Source: CAIMMJ01 sp037131955
GTDB lineage: Bacteria; Bacteroidota; Bacteroidia; UBA4408
Length of the DNA stretch: 22,715 nt
Reading direction: 5' to 3'
NCBI GenBank assembly: GCA_037131955.1
Contig: JBAXQC010000047.1
Span: 1-22,715 of the forward strand
The notes under the pieces are model-generated. The model saw nothing but the letters and a program-made list of their open reading frames with translations. It did not search any database and was not told the origin of the DNA. How positions within the stretch are numbered: the first letter of the stretch is position 1; each line of letters opens with the position of its first letter. The position numbers and the translations under genes were made by a program. Shown piece by piece: positions 15,272 to 22,715 of this stretch.

Positions 15272-15991
15272 CTATAGTCTATCTAATTTTGATTTGCTAA
15301 GAAAAATTCTTTTTGTGATGGGAAGAATTGTTTCCTCGAATGGATAACTTAGTTTGCTTTGGATAGAATAGACACTTGGGTTTGCTATTGAATTTTTTAA
15401 TTTTAGCATTTCATTTTTGATAGAAAAAAAAGTATCTGAAATTCGGTTGTAATAGGATTTTATAAATTGAGTTTTCATTAATCTGTAATTTTCATTTGGA
15501 TCTTCTATTAAGGAGATAGAGTATTCATACACTTTTTTTTCTTTTGATTTTTCTATGTCAAAAATCAAATACCCTAAAGTGGTATCTATGGGAATAATAC
15601 CTACAGGATTTATAGATAAATCATGTTCTACTAAATCGAAAATTGTTTTTCCTTGCTCCCAAAAGAATTGAAATTTGGGAATTGAAAAATCAATTAGTTG
15701 TTCCACTTCTAAAAGTGAATTGTCTGTTTCTTTGAGTCTTTCGTAAATGAGTTGTAAATTCTCGAAATCTACTCCCGACATTTTTTTTGGCAAATGGTCT
15801 TTGAAAAATTCTTGCTTTTCTTTTAAAGAAACTAAGTTTCGGTAGTGAAATAGAACATCAGAAAAGGAGGGAAATAATTTAGACTCTTTGTATTCTTGGT
15901 CAACAGAATTTAGATATGACAACAATAAATATTTTTTATATTCAAAATCTGTGGTGTATTCTGTTATCCAGTTTATGCCTAAGTTTTTCAT
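15272..15991 (-). CDS. Conserved protein of unknown function
   Basis: The 239-residue protein has no signal peptide or membrane span and looks mostly helical. The opening (NWITEYTTDFEYKKYLLLSYLNSV) and the segment LFPSFSDVLFHYRNL resemble a protein I have seen annotated as hypothetical across Bacteroidota; its role is unknown. A central patch (GIIPIDTTLGYLIFDIEK) may be a short beta-hairpin. The gene lies 52 bp after the glycosyl-1-phosphate transferase on the same strand and may be the last gene of that operon or separate. Confidence 0.65.
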   Translation of the reverse strand: MKNLGINWITEYTTDFEYKKYLLLSYLNSVDQEYKESKLFPSFSDVLFHYRNLVSLKEKQEFFKDHLPKKMSGVDFENLQLIYERLKETDNSLLEVEQLIDFSIPKFQFFWEQGKTIFDLVEHDLSINPVGIIPIDTTLGYLIFDIEKSKEKKVYEYSISLIEDPNENYRLMKTQFIKSYYNRISDTFFSIKNEMLKLKNSIANPSVYSIQSKLSYPFEETILPITKRIFLSKSKLDRL

Positions 15992-16043
15992 AAAAAATAA
16001 TTTTGTTTTTTTACGAAGTTAGATTAAGCATTGGTTACAAATT

Positions 16044-16631
16044 CTACTTAAATATTTTTGAGAAAGTTTGAAAGATAATTTTTAAATCTCCAATAAATGT
16101 CTGAGTTCTAACATAATTTAAACTTATCTCAATTTTTAATGGCATCAACTTTTCTGTATAGTACTTTTCAGGATTTGCTGCTGTACCCAGCAATTCACTT
16201 TCATTAGAAAATTTTATGGAGGAAGGATCTGTTAGTCCAGGTTTAACACTTAATACCTCCAATTGAGAACTAGAATACATATCTACATATTTCCTTACCT
16301 CTGGCCTTGGGCCAACAACACTCATTTCTCCTTTTAAAATATTTATCAACTGAGGAAGTTCATCTAATTTATATTTTCTTAAAAAATTACCAATATTCGT
16401 TATCCTATTATCGTTACCAACTGTTATTAAACTTAAATTTTCTTGAGCAACTTTCATTGTTCTAAACTTGAGCAATAAAAAATCTTTGTTATTTTTCCCT
16501 ACTCTTATTTGTGTAAAAAATATTGGCCCTTTAGAATCTATTTTGATAAGAATGGATAAAAGAAGGAAGAAGGGAAAAAAAAGGAAAAGAAAAAAAAATG
16601 AACTTATAAAATCAAAAATTCTTTTAATCAT
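16044..16631 (-). CDS. Bacterial sugar transferase (glycosyl-1-phosphate transferase, PglC-like)
   Basis: This enzyme moves a sugar-1-phosphate from a nucleotide sugar to undecaprenyl phosphate, the first step of a surface glycan. The short 195-residue form has a single N-terminal re-entrant helix (FDFISSFFFLFLFFPFFLLLSILIK), the FRTM motif (57-60), the catalytic Asp-Glu pair D90-E91 in KLDELPQ, and VVGPRP (106-110). That is the minimal PglC-type layout, lacking the large WbaP-type membrane domain. Its ATG begins 1 nt after the stop of the aminotransferase gene. The donor is likely an amino sugar, inferred from that neighbour. Confidence 0.9.
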   Translation of the reverse strand: MIKRIFDFISSFFFLFLFFPFFLLLSILIKIDSKGPIFFTQIRVGKNNKDFLLLKFRTMKVAQENLSLITVGNDNRITNIGNFLRKYKLDELPQLINILKGEMSVVGPRPEVRKYVDMYSSSQLEVLSVKPGLTDPSSIKFSNESELLGTAANPEKYYTEKLMPLKIEISLNYVRTQTFIGDLKIIFQTFSKIFK

Positions 16632-16632
16632 T

Positions 16633-17844
16633 TTAGGAAATTATTTTTTTGACAGATTCCTCAACTGCCAAACAAATTGTTTGAAGGTTTTCTATGGATA
16701 AATCGTAAAAAATTGGCAATGTTATTTCTCGGGAAAAATTATCTTTTGTGATTGGATAATTTTCTAGGTTGTATCCAAGGTTTTTGTAAAAGCTTAATCT
16801 AGGAATGGGTATAAAATGAACATTTACTGAAACATCTTTATTAAAAATTTCTGTCATTATATTATCTCTTTGTTCTTCGGTTATTCCATATATCCTAAGT
16901 GGAAACAAATGATAAGAGGTGGTTTTGTTTTCTGTTTCAGTGATTGGGAGTTCTGCCCATGAGAATTTAGAAAAGAAATTCAAATAGTAATCAACAATAC
17001 TTTTTCTTTTTTCTAATGTTTCGTTATATCTGCTCAATTCTACTAAACCTATAGCCGCCGAAATATCTGTCATATTGCATTTGTAGCCCGCCTCCACAAT
17101 GTCGTATTTCCAATTGCCTTTTTGCATTTTTGCCAAAGCATCTTTGTTTTGTCCGTGCAGACTAGAAATACACAATTGGTTGTATATTTCTTGGTTGTTA
17201 AAAGGGGATTCAAAATTAAATGCAACTGCACCACCTTCGGCAGTAGTTAAATTTTTTACCGCATGAAAAGAAAACACAGAAACATCACACAAAGATCCTG
17301 TTAATTTTTGATTGTATCTTGCACCAAAAGAGTGTGCAGCATCTGATAAAACTAATATTCTTCCCAGTTTCTCCTGGTTTATATGTTTTGCTTTAAATTG
17401 TGATTTTATTTCTGTAGAATTTACTAAAGCATTTATTTGGTTGTAATCGCATGGGTATCCCGCAAAATCAACTGGCATAATTACCTTTGTTTTGGATGTA
17501 ATAGCAGATTTTATTTTTGTGACGTCAATGTTAAAATCGTTAGAGTTTACATCTACCAAAACAGGTTTGGCTCCACAATGAATTACTACATTTGCTGTAG
17601 CAGAATAGGTATATGCTGGCAGAATAACTTCGTCTCCTTCTTTAACCCCAAACCATCTAAGCATCAACTCTAAACCAGCAGTTGCCGAATTTAAGCACAA
17701 TACATTTGGAACATTAATATGAAAAGCAATTTCTTTCTCAAACCTTTTGGTTTTAGGGCCAGTTGTTATCCATCCCGATTTTAAAGTATCAACAACTTCA
17801 TCAATTATTTTTTGGTCTATTCTTGGTGGTGAAAATGGAATCAT
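16633..17844 (-). CDS. DegT/DnrJ/EryC1-family sugar aminotransferase
   Basis: This PLP enzyme transfers an amino group to a keto-sugar nucleotide. The fold-type I signature is complete: SDAAHSFGARY (167-177, with D168 for the PLP ring and H171) and FSFHAVKNLTTAEGG (191-205, Schiff-base lysine K197). The opening IPFSPPRIDQKIIDEV and SGWITTGP are family hallmarks. At 403 residues it is full length. It is followed immediately by the sugar transferase, as in the bacillosamine (PglE/PglC) pairing. The acetyltransferase and dehydratase of such a pathway are not in this window. Confidence 0.9.
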   Translation of the reverse strand: MIPFSPPRIDQKIIDEVVDTLKSGWITTGPKTKRFEKEIAFHINVPNVLCLNSATAGLELMLRWFGVKEGDEVILPAYTYSATANVVIHCGAKPVLVDVNSNDFNIDVTKIKSAITSKTKVIMPVDFAGYPCDYNQINALVNSTEIKSQFKAKHINQEKLGRILVLSDAAHSFGARYNQKLTGSLCDVSVFSFHAVKNLTTAEGGAVAFNFESPFNNQEIYNQLCISSLHGQNKDALAKMQKGNWKYDIVEAGYKCNMTDISAAIGLVELSRYNETLEKRKSIVDYYLNFFSKFSWAELPITETENKTTSYHLFPLRIYGITEEQRDNIMTEIFNKDVSVNVHFIPIPRLSFYKNLGYNLENYPITKDNFSREITLPIFYDLSIENLQTICLAVEESVKKIIS

Positions 17845-17855
17845 AAAATGTTAAA

Positions 17856-19694
17856 TTATAAATTATCGCCCCTTAGTTTTCTGAATCTTTTTCTGGCTTC
17901 AACGGTAAATGAACTGCCCGGAAATTTTTCTATAAGTTCGGAATAATGCTTTTTTGCTTTTTCTAAATCATTTAGTTTATAGTGATACAATTCACCTAAA
18001 TAAAAGTTGGCATCATCCGCTAAAATATCGTCGTTGTATTTTGTAACAATCAAACCCAATAACTGTTCACTCTCAAAATATCTTTTTTGCTTGAATCTAA
18101 TCTTGTATTTTTTAAACAATATATCATCGTTTAATGAATGAAAAGGATATGCTTTTACAATGGAGTCTAATGCTAAAATTGCTAAACTATCTTTATTTTG
18201 ATATTCCAATAAATCTGCTCTGGAAAACATTTGCATAGGTTCTAACAAAGAATCTATTCCAAAGTTTTCCGTTATTAACAAAGATAGTTCTAATGCATCG
18301 TTTGCAATTAATTTACTTGTGGCTGCTTTTAATACAGATAATTGTCCTTGAGCCCAATAAAAGTCTCCTTTGTAATACGATAATTTTGCATTTTTAAATT
18401 TTGCTTCTTGCCCCAAAACGTCTTGCTTGTATAATTTTTCTACTTGAGAATAAAGCAAGCTTGCTTCCCAAACATCACCCGAAAAAATTAATACATCTCC
18501 AAGTTCCAATTTGCATTCTGCTTTTAGTTTTGCATCACCTCCAGGAATATTAATTGCTTCGTTTAATAGTTCTATGGCCTTTTCTACATCGTATAAATAA
18601 AATGCGTAAATGTGACCTAAGCCTTTCATCAGATTTAACGTGCTTGAGTTTTTTCCTTGTTCTTCAATTAAATTTAGGTAGGCAAATTTTAATTGCTCCA
18701 ATTCCATTGAGGTATAGTTAGCTGATTTTGTAATTTTGGCATACAAAACATTTACTAATTCTTGACGGCACAAATAAAAATAAGGGTTGTCTTTGCCTTT
18801 TGCAATTTCGTAATCGTATATTTTTGTTGCTGCCGAATAATCTTCATTTGAATTGGCCAATTGAGCCAAGTTCACCATTTTCACCGACTGGTTTTTAAGT
18901 CTTTTATCTAAGGCTTTTTGTTGATCAAAAGCAGACTCAAAGTTTTTGTCCTGAACAAATAACCAAACTAACATTTCTGTAAACTCAACTTTATCGGGGT
19001 TAGCTTGTATTTTTTTTAGCAGCTGCTGCCTTAGTAATTTTTTGTTTTCGGTATTATTTTCTTCTCCGAGATTTGTTTGCAAAGCATTTTGCACTTGCAC
19101 CAAATAAATGGAATTAAAATTTATGGATTCCAAGTATTGATCAATCATATTCGCAATATCTCCTTTGCCATTGTATGCTTCGGCTAATTCAAAATAAAAG
19201 GGATAAATCCCTCTTAACATCGACTGTCCCTTTAAATAAGTTTTGATTGTAAAATCAATCAGGTTTTTTTGCTGAAAAATTCCTGCCAACTCAATTACAT
19301 CGGATTGATTGGGCGATAATTTATCAATAGCTTTTTCAAATTCTTGGAAAGCAGTTTTTTCATCACCGTTCTTTAAAAAAACAGAACCTAAATCAACTTG
19401 AAGTTGTGAGGAGTATCCTTGTTTTTTTAGCAGCTTACGAATTGTTTTTTCTGCTGTTTTATACTCTTTTAATTCCAATAAACTATTTATGTAATAATTG
19501 TAATTTATTTCATCGGCGTTTTTGGAAAATAATTTTTCAAATACTTCTTTTGATTTGTCGTATTCTGCTTTCTCGAAATATTGAATTCCCAATTTTTGCT
19601 GCTCAGAAATTTGTGCATAAACAGTGCTTTCCATTGCTAATTGCAGCAGAAAAAATAAAACAATAACTACATAATTTCTATTTGCTTTTTTCAA
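17856..19694 (-). CDS. Exported tetratricopeptide-repeat protein
   Basis: The start is a TTG at 19694, giving MKKANRNYVVIVLFFLLQL and a signal peptide cut near VYA/Q. The 612 residues are a series of helix pairs with TPR spacing. Examples are GIQYFEKAEYDKSKEVFEKL near the start, LGSVFLKNGDEKTAFQEFEK, a middle set and a strong last repeat (ANFYLGELYHYKLNDLEKAK). It probably acts as a periplasmic scaffold for protein complexes; the partner is not known. The frame overlaps the lipoprotein gene by 17 nt and is followed 11 bp later by the aminotransferase, so it belongs to the serS operon. Confidence 0.82.
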   Translation of the reverse strand: MKKANRNYVVIVLFFLLQLAMESTVYAQISEQQKLGIQYFEKAEYDKSKEVFEKLFSKNADEINYNYYINSLLELKEYKTAEKTIRKLLKKQGYSSQLQVDLGSVFLKNGDEKTAFQEFEKAIDKLSPNQSDVIELAGIFQQKNLIDFTIKTYLKGQSMLRGIYPFYFELAEAYNGKGDIANMIDQYLESINFNSIYLVQVQNALQTNLGEENNTENKKLLRQQLLKKIQANPDKVEFTEMLVWLFVQDKNFESAFDQQKALDKRLKNQSVKMVNLAQLANSNEDYSAATKIYDYEIAKGKDNPYFYLCRQELVNVLYAKITKSANYTSMELEQLKFAYLNLIEEQGKNSSTLNLMKGLGHIYAFYLYDVEKAIELLNEAINIPGGDAKLKAECKLELGDVLIFSGDVWEASLLYSQVEKLYKQDVLGQEAKFKNAKLSYYKGDFYWAQGQLSVLKAATSKLIANDALELSLLITENFGIDSLLEPMQMFSRADLLEYQNKDSLAILALDSIVKAYPFHSLNDDILFKKYKIRFKQKRYFESEQLLGLIVTKYNDDILADDANFYLGELYHYKLNDLEKAKKHYSELIEKFPGSSFTVEARKRFRKLRGDNL

Positions 19695-20229
19695 TTATTT
19701 CGTTTATTTGAGGTGTTAATGAATCAACAAGAAAAAAATTTCTAGAGTAGTATTCATTTTTTTTGGTAACGTATTCTCTCAATTTATCGATTGCATTTTT
19801 TTCGGTATTCAAGTATTCTAAAGACTTCTTTTCATCTATTTTATTGCTCAAATAATCATGTTTTAAATTTTTTAACTGATTAAAACTGTACTCAAATTGT
19901 TTGGCTAACATTTGTTGTGGCTTAGAATTTGGGATGTTGGCAGAATCTGAATCACTTAACTCAAACTTTCCTGCTAAAGAATAGTTTTCTATTAATGTAT
20001 TGTATTTTTCTTGGTCTTTAATGTTTAAAAAAGACCTGATTTTTAAAATGTCATCTACAACTTTTAGTTCAGTTTTTTTTGCTTTTTCAAAATCTATTTT
20101 CAAAAATCTATTTTTTGTAGAATCCAACACCAATGCCAAACTATCTAATGTTTTAGTGTAATTGTCTTCCCGCTTTCCCGAACAGGCCACAACAATAAAA
20201 ACTAAAAAAACTATAAGATATTTGCCCAT
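19678..20229 (-). CDS. Small lipoprotein of unknown function
   Basis: I chose the ATG at 20229, which shares one base with the serS stop (TAATG), over an in-frame ATG 12 bp upstream. It begins MGKYLIVFLVFIVVACSGK, a short signal peptide with a lipobox VVAC and lipidated C16. The 183-residue protein is lysine/glutamate rich and almost wholly helical after the lipobox, with coiled-coil-like stretches (KSLEYLNTEKNAIDKLREYV). It is a membrane-anchored periplasmic protein. No known family was recognised. Its close coupling to the TPR gene suggests the two may act together. Confidence 0.72.
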   Translation of the reverse strand: MGKYLIVFLVFIVVACSGKREDNYTKTLDSLALVLDSTKNRFLKIDFEKAKKTELKVVDDILKIRSFLNIKDQEKYNTLIENYSLAGKFELSDSDSANIPNSKPQQMLAKQFEYSFNQLKNLKHDYLSNKIDEKKSLEYLNTEKNAIDKLREYVTKKNEYYSRNFFLVDSLTPQINEIIEKSK

Positions 20230-21503
20230 TAATTTATCCACTCAAATTTGGTGTAGGGAACTAAAACAGATGGAATTTTGATCCCTTTTTCTGTTTGATT
20301 ATTTTCTAAAATTGCTGCTACAATTCTTGGTAAGGCCAAAGCAGAACCATTTAGTGTATGACACAATTTTGTTTTTTTATCCTCGTCTCTAAATCTCAAC
20401 TTTAACCTATTACTTTGGAAAGATTCAAAATTTGAAACTGAACTTACTTCTAACCATTTTTCTTGTGCAGCTGAGTAAACTTCCATGTCGTAAGTCAAGG
20501 CAGAAGCAAAACTCATATCGCCACCGCACAATCTTAATGTTCTAAATGGCAACTCTAATTTTTGCAACAGACCAGCAACATAATTTCTCATTTCTTCTAA
20601 AATGGTATATGAATTTTCTGGGTGTGCAATTTGTACTATTTCTACTTTGTCAAATTGGTGTAGTCTATTTAATCCTCTTACATCTTTTCCGTATGAACCA
20701 GCTTCTCTTCTAAAGCAGGGTGTATAAGCTGTATTTTTAATGGGTAAATCTTCTTTCTTTTGAATAGTGTCTCTGTAAATATTGGTAACAGGCACTTCAG
20801 CTGTTGGTATCAAATAAAAATTATCTACCGTGCAATGGTACATTTGACCTTCTTTGTCGGGCAACTGACCAGTTCCAAATCCTGAATCTTCGTTCACTAA
20901 AATTGGAGGTTGAACTTCTATGTATCCTGCTTTTTCTGCCTCGTCTAAAAAGAAATTTATTAAAGCTCTTTGCAATTTTGCCCCTTTGTTTTTATATACC
21001 GGAAATCCTGCTCCAGTTAGTTTAACTCCTAGTTCAAAATCAATTAAATCGTATTTGCTAGTCAGTTCCCAATGCGGTGTTGCTTTGTCGTAAAGTTTTG
21101 GAATTTCTCCGTGTTCAAATACTACTTCATTGTCTTGAGGTGTTTTACCAAAAGGTACGGAGGCATGCGGTAAGTTGGGCAACAAAACTAATTGATCGTA
21201 TAAATTTTTTTCTGCTTCGGCTAAATCATTCCCCAAACTTTTAGATTGCTCTTTCAGTTCAAGTGTTTTTTGCTTTAGCACATCTGCTTCGTCTTTTTTT
21301 CCTTGTTTAAAAAGTTCCCCAATTTGAGCAGCCAAACTATTTTGCTCTGCTAACAAATTGTCTAAATTGGTTTGTATTGCTTTTCTAGCGTCATCTAATC
21401 TTATTATCTCCGTCACAGCAAGTTCTGCATCTTTGTAATTTTTCTTTGTTAGTTTTTCAATAGATTCTTTAGTATTTTCTCTAAGTTGTGGTACTTGCAG
21501 CAT
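20229..21503 (-). CDS. serS: Seryl-tRNA synthetase
   Basis: SerRS charges tRNA-Ser and tRNA-Sec. The N-terminal long coiled-coil arm that holds the tRNA spans about 25-105 (LDDARKAIQTNLDNLLAEQ... LKEQSKSLGNDLAEAEKN). The class II core has TAEVPVTN (234-241), motif 2 FRREAGSYGKDVRGLNRLHQF (264-284) and motif 3 NGSALALPRIVAAILENNQ. The length (424) is standard. It heads a leftward operon with the lipoprotein, TPR, aminotransferase and sugar-transferase genes. Confidence 0.96.
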   Translation of the reverse strand: MLQVPQLRENTKESIEKLTKKNYKDAELAVTEIIRLDDARKAIQTNLDNLLAEQNSLAAQIGELFKQGKKDEADVLKQKTLELKEQSKSLGNDLAEAEKNLYDQLVLLPNLPHASVPFGKTPQDNEVVFEHGEIPKLYDKATPHWELTSKYDLIDFELGVKLTGAGFPVYKNKGAKLQRALINFFLDEAEKAGYIEVQPPILVNEDSGFGTGQLPDKEGQMYHCTVDNFYLIPTAEVPVTNIYRDTIQKKEDLPIKNTAYTPCFRREAGSYGKDVRGLNRLHQFDKVEIVQIAHPENSYTILEEMRNYVAGLLQKLELPFRTLRLCGGDMSFASALTYDMEVYSAAQEKWLEVSSVSNFESFQSNRLKLRFRDEDKKTKLCHTLNGSALALPRIVAAILENNQTEKGIKIPSVLVPYTKFEWIN

Positions 21504-21522
21504 ATTATATTTTTGAATAGTG

Positions 21523-21530
21523 CAAATTTA
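21523..21530 (-). promoter_or_regulatory. Candidate -7 box of the serS operon promoter
   Basis: The minus strand reads TAAATTTG, a full TAnnTTTG match, 19 nt before the serS ATG. No TTG is seen at -33. Confidence 0.42.
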
Positions 21531-21571
21531 GTATTGTATTTGATAGACTTTTGTTTTTTTTAGTGAATAAA

Positions 21572-21602
21572 CAAAAAAAAATCCCCCAAAATTGGAGGAT
21601 TT
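21572..21602 (-). terminator. Intrinsic terminator of the rplU-rpmA operon
   Basis: On the minus strand, AATCC-T-CCA pairs with TGG-G-GGATT around a small loop, and a run of nine T follows. It lies about 25 bp past the rpmA stop and before the serS promoter. It is the clearest hairpin-plus-T-tract in the window. Confidence 0.85.
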
Positions 21603-21625
21603 AAATTCTTTTAAACTTTTTGGAT

Positions 21626-21889
21626 TTATGCTTCTGCAAATGGAGCTACAGAAACGTAAGATTTGTTGTCTCTTCGTTTTCTGAATTCTACCATTCCATC
21701 AGTTAAAGCAAATAAAGTATGGTCTTTGCCAATACCTACGTTTGCTCCTGCGTTGTGTTTTGTGCCTCTTTGACGAACAATTATGTTGCCTGCAACAGCT
21801 AATTGTCCACCAAAAATTTTAACACCCAATCTTTTACTGTGCGACTCACGACCGTTCTTAGAACTACCAGCGCCTTTTTTGTGTGCCAT
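21626..21889 (-). CDS. rpmA: 50S ribosomal protein L27
   Basis: The 87-residue protein starts MAHKKGAGSSKNGRES, the conserved N-terminus that reaches toward the peptidyl-transferase centre. The core RLGVKIFGGQLAVAGNIIVRQRGTKH is diagnostic. It has no cleavable extension of the Firmicutes type. It follows rplU after 11 bp and ends in front of a strong terminator. Confidence 0.97.
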   Translation of the reverse strand: MAHKKGAGSSKNGRESHSKRLGVKIFGGQLAVAGNIIVRQRGTKHNAGANVGIGKDHTLFALTDGMVEFRKRRDNKSYVSVAPFAEA

Positions 21890-21900
21890 GTTTTCTTAGT

Positions 21901-22212
21901 TTATGCTTTAATGTTTTCTATTTGAATTTTTGTGAACTGTTGGCGATGACCATTACTTTTTTGGTAGCCTTTTCTACGTTTTTTCTTAAAAACGATTACT
22001 TTATCACCTTTTAGGTGGTCAATTACCTTGGCGGAAACTTTTGCTCCGCTGATAACTGGGGCGCCAATGCTAACTTTGCCATCGTTATCTACCAATAATA
22101 CTCTGTCAAATTCTAACGAAGTATTTACGTCGGCTTCTAAACGATGTACAAATAGTTGCTGGTCTTTTTGCACTTTAAATTGCTGCCCTGCTATTTCTAC
22201 TATTGCGTACAT
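21901..22212 (-). CDS. rplU: 50S ribosomal protein L21
   Basis: The 103-residue protein begins MYAIVEIAGQQFKVQKDQ and contains FKKKRRKGYQKSNGHRQQFT, the basic rRNA-binding segment of L21. It is the first gene of the two-gene rplU-rpmA operon. The upstream gap (22213-22400) is AT rich; I saw no full TAnnTTTG box in it. Confidence 0.97.
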   Translation of the reverse strand: MYAIVEIAGQQFKVQKDQQLFVHRLEADVNTSLEFDRVLLVDNDGKVSIGAPVISGAKVSAKVIDHLKGDKVIVFKKKRRKGYQKSNGHRQQFTKIQIENIKA

Positions 22213-22400
22213 TTTATTATTAATTTTTTTAAATGGACTGCGAAGGTACTACTTTTTCTTTATACGACTACAAATATTGTCTTTAATACTTGACTATTTG
22301 ATTTAAATTATTGAAAATCATTTATTTATTATTGAAAAATTTTGTCAATTAACTAAGTATTTTAATATTTATCCTTTAAAATCAAACTAATTCATTCAAT

Positions 22401-22715
22401 TTACGCTTTTACACTCTCTTTGTTTTTTTCAATCACCTCTTTGTATAAATCCTCATAAAGAGGCAATATTTTGGGTAAATCAAATTGTTGGGCCACTTCA
22501 AATGCTTGGCGCCTAAATTTTTGAAGAATTAAAGGGTCGCTTAATATTTTTAGGGCATTTTGGCTCATGTCTTCCACATCGCCAACATTTGATGTAAAGC
22601 CCGATACTCCATTTATATTCACCTCGGGCAATCCTCCTGTATTTGTAGAAATTACAGGCACATTCATGGCCATTGCCTCTAAAGCTGCCAAACCAAAACT
22701 TTCTGTTTCTGATGG
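22401..22715 (-). CDS. bshA: Glycosyltransferase family 4, BshA-type (C-terminal part, cut by right edge)
   Basis: The frame is open to the right edge, beginning PSETESFGLAALEAMAM. That is the donor-binding E-x7-E motif of GT4 enzymes (ESFGLAALE). The rest (VPVISTNTGGLPEVNINGVSGF, NVGDVEDMSQNALKIL, a final helix with LPLYEDLYKEV) matches BshA, which joins GlcNAc from UDP-GlcNAc to L-malate in bacillithiol synthesis. About 105 residues are visible. Other GT4 enzymes share the donor motif, so BshA rests on the tail and phylum. Confidence 0.75.
   Translation of the reverse strand, partial: PSETESFGLAALEAMAMNVPVISTNTGGLPEVNINGVSGFTSNVGDVEDMSQNALKILSDPLILQKFRRQAFEVAQQFDLPKILPLYEDLYKEVIEKNKESVKA

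Noticed and set aside
22213..22400. AT-rich gap upstream of rplU, checked for the rplU promoter and for a leader regulated by L21.
   Set aside because: No full -7 box and no convincing stem-loop could be seen by eye.

Overview
The window is an AT-rich chromosomal segment of a Bacteroidota bacterium, most likely from a Flavobacteriia-like or related lineage. Four things point there. Several intergenic gaps carry the phylum's -7 promoter box (TAnnTTTG). The HMG-CoA lyase has the phylum-typical IIECPRDAMQG start. There is a BshA-type glycosyltransferase (bacillithiol synthesis). Several small proteins are of kinds I associate with Bacteroidota, such as the CAMC membrane protein and a PAS protein with an orphan histidine-kinase dimerisation helix. 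Most of the window is core housekeeping. No tRNA, rRNA, CRISPR array, insertion sequence or prophage was seen.

Layout. Positions 1-869 hold the 3' end of a multi-pass membrane protein cut by the left edge. Positions 870-1837 form a small accessory patch: a VapBC-type toxin-antitoxin pair (the 55-codon antitoxin is easy to miss), a broken membrane-protein fragment, and a flanking 76-bp direct repeat (837-912 and 1805-1880, 66/76 identical). Each repeat copy contains the 3' ends of two convergent genes: the membrane protein and aspS. Positions 1838-7257 carry aspS, tadA, a YkgJ-type cysteine-cluster gene, thiL, ywbE, a CxxC small membrane protein and the PAS protein. Positions 7330-11548 carry an MltD-type lytic transglycosylase with two LysM domains, gatA, and an exported protein of unknown function. 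Positions 11652-13626 are a rightward pair, pyrD and HMG-CoA lyase, whose reading frames overlap. Positions 13703-15991 hold an amino-acid permease and a conserved unknown. Positions 16044-21503 look like one leftward operon: serS, a lipoprotein, an exported TPR protein, a DegT-family aminotransferase and a glycosyl-1-phosphate transferase. Positions 21572-22212 are the rplU-rpmA ribosomal operon with a clear intrinsic terminator. The right edge cuts bshA.

How the genes work together. Translation dominates: AspRS, SerRS, GatA, TadA, L21 and L27. Envelope functions come second: the transglycosylase, the glycan-priming transferase with its aminotransferase, exported TPR and lipoprotein partners, and the truncated membrane protein. 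Thiamine, pyrimidine and bacillithiol biosynthesis and leucine/HMG-CoA breakdown are each represented by one gene.

The part most worth a second look is the duplicated convergent junction around the toxin-antitoxin patch. The differences between its two copies are mostly silent in both overlapping coding contexts. That suggests one copy diverged inside a working genome before arriving here.
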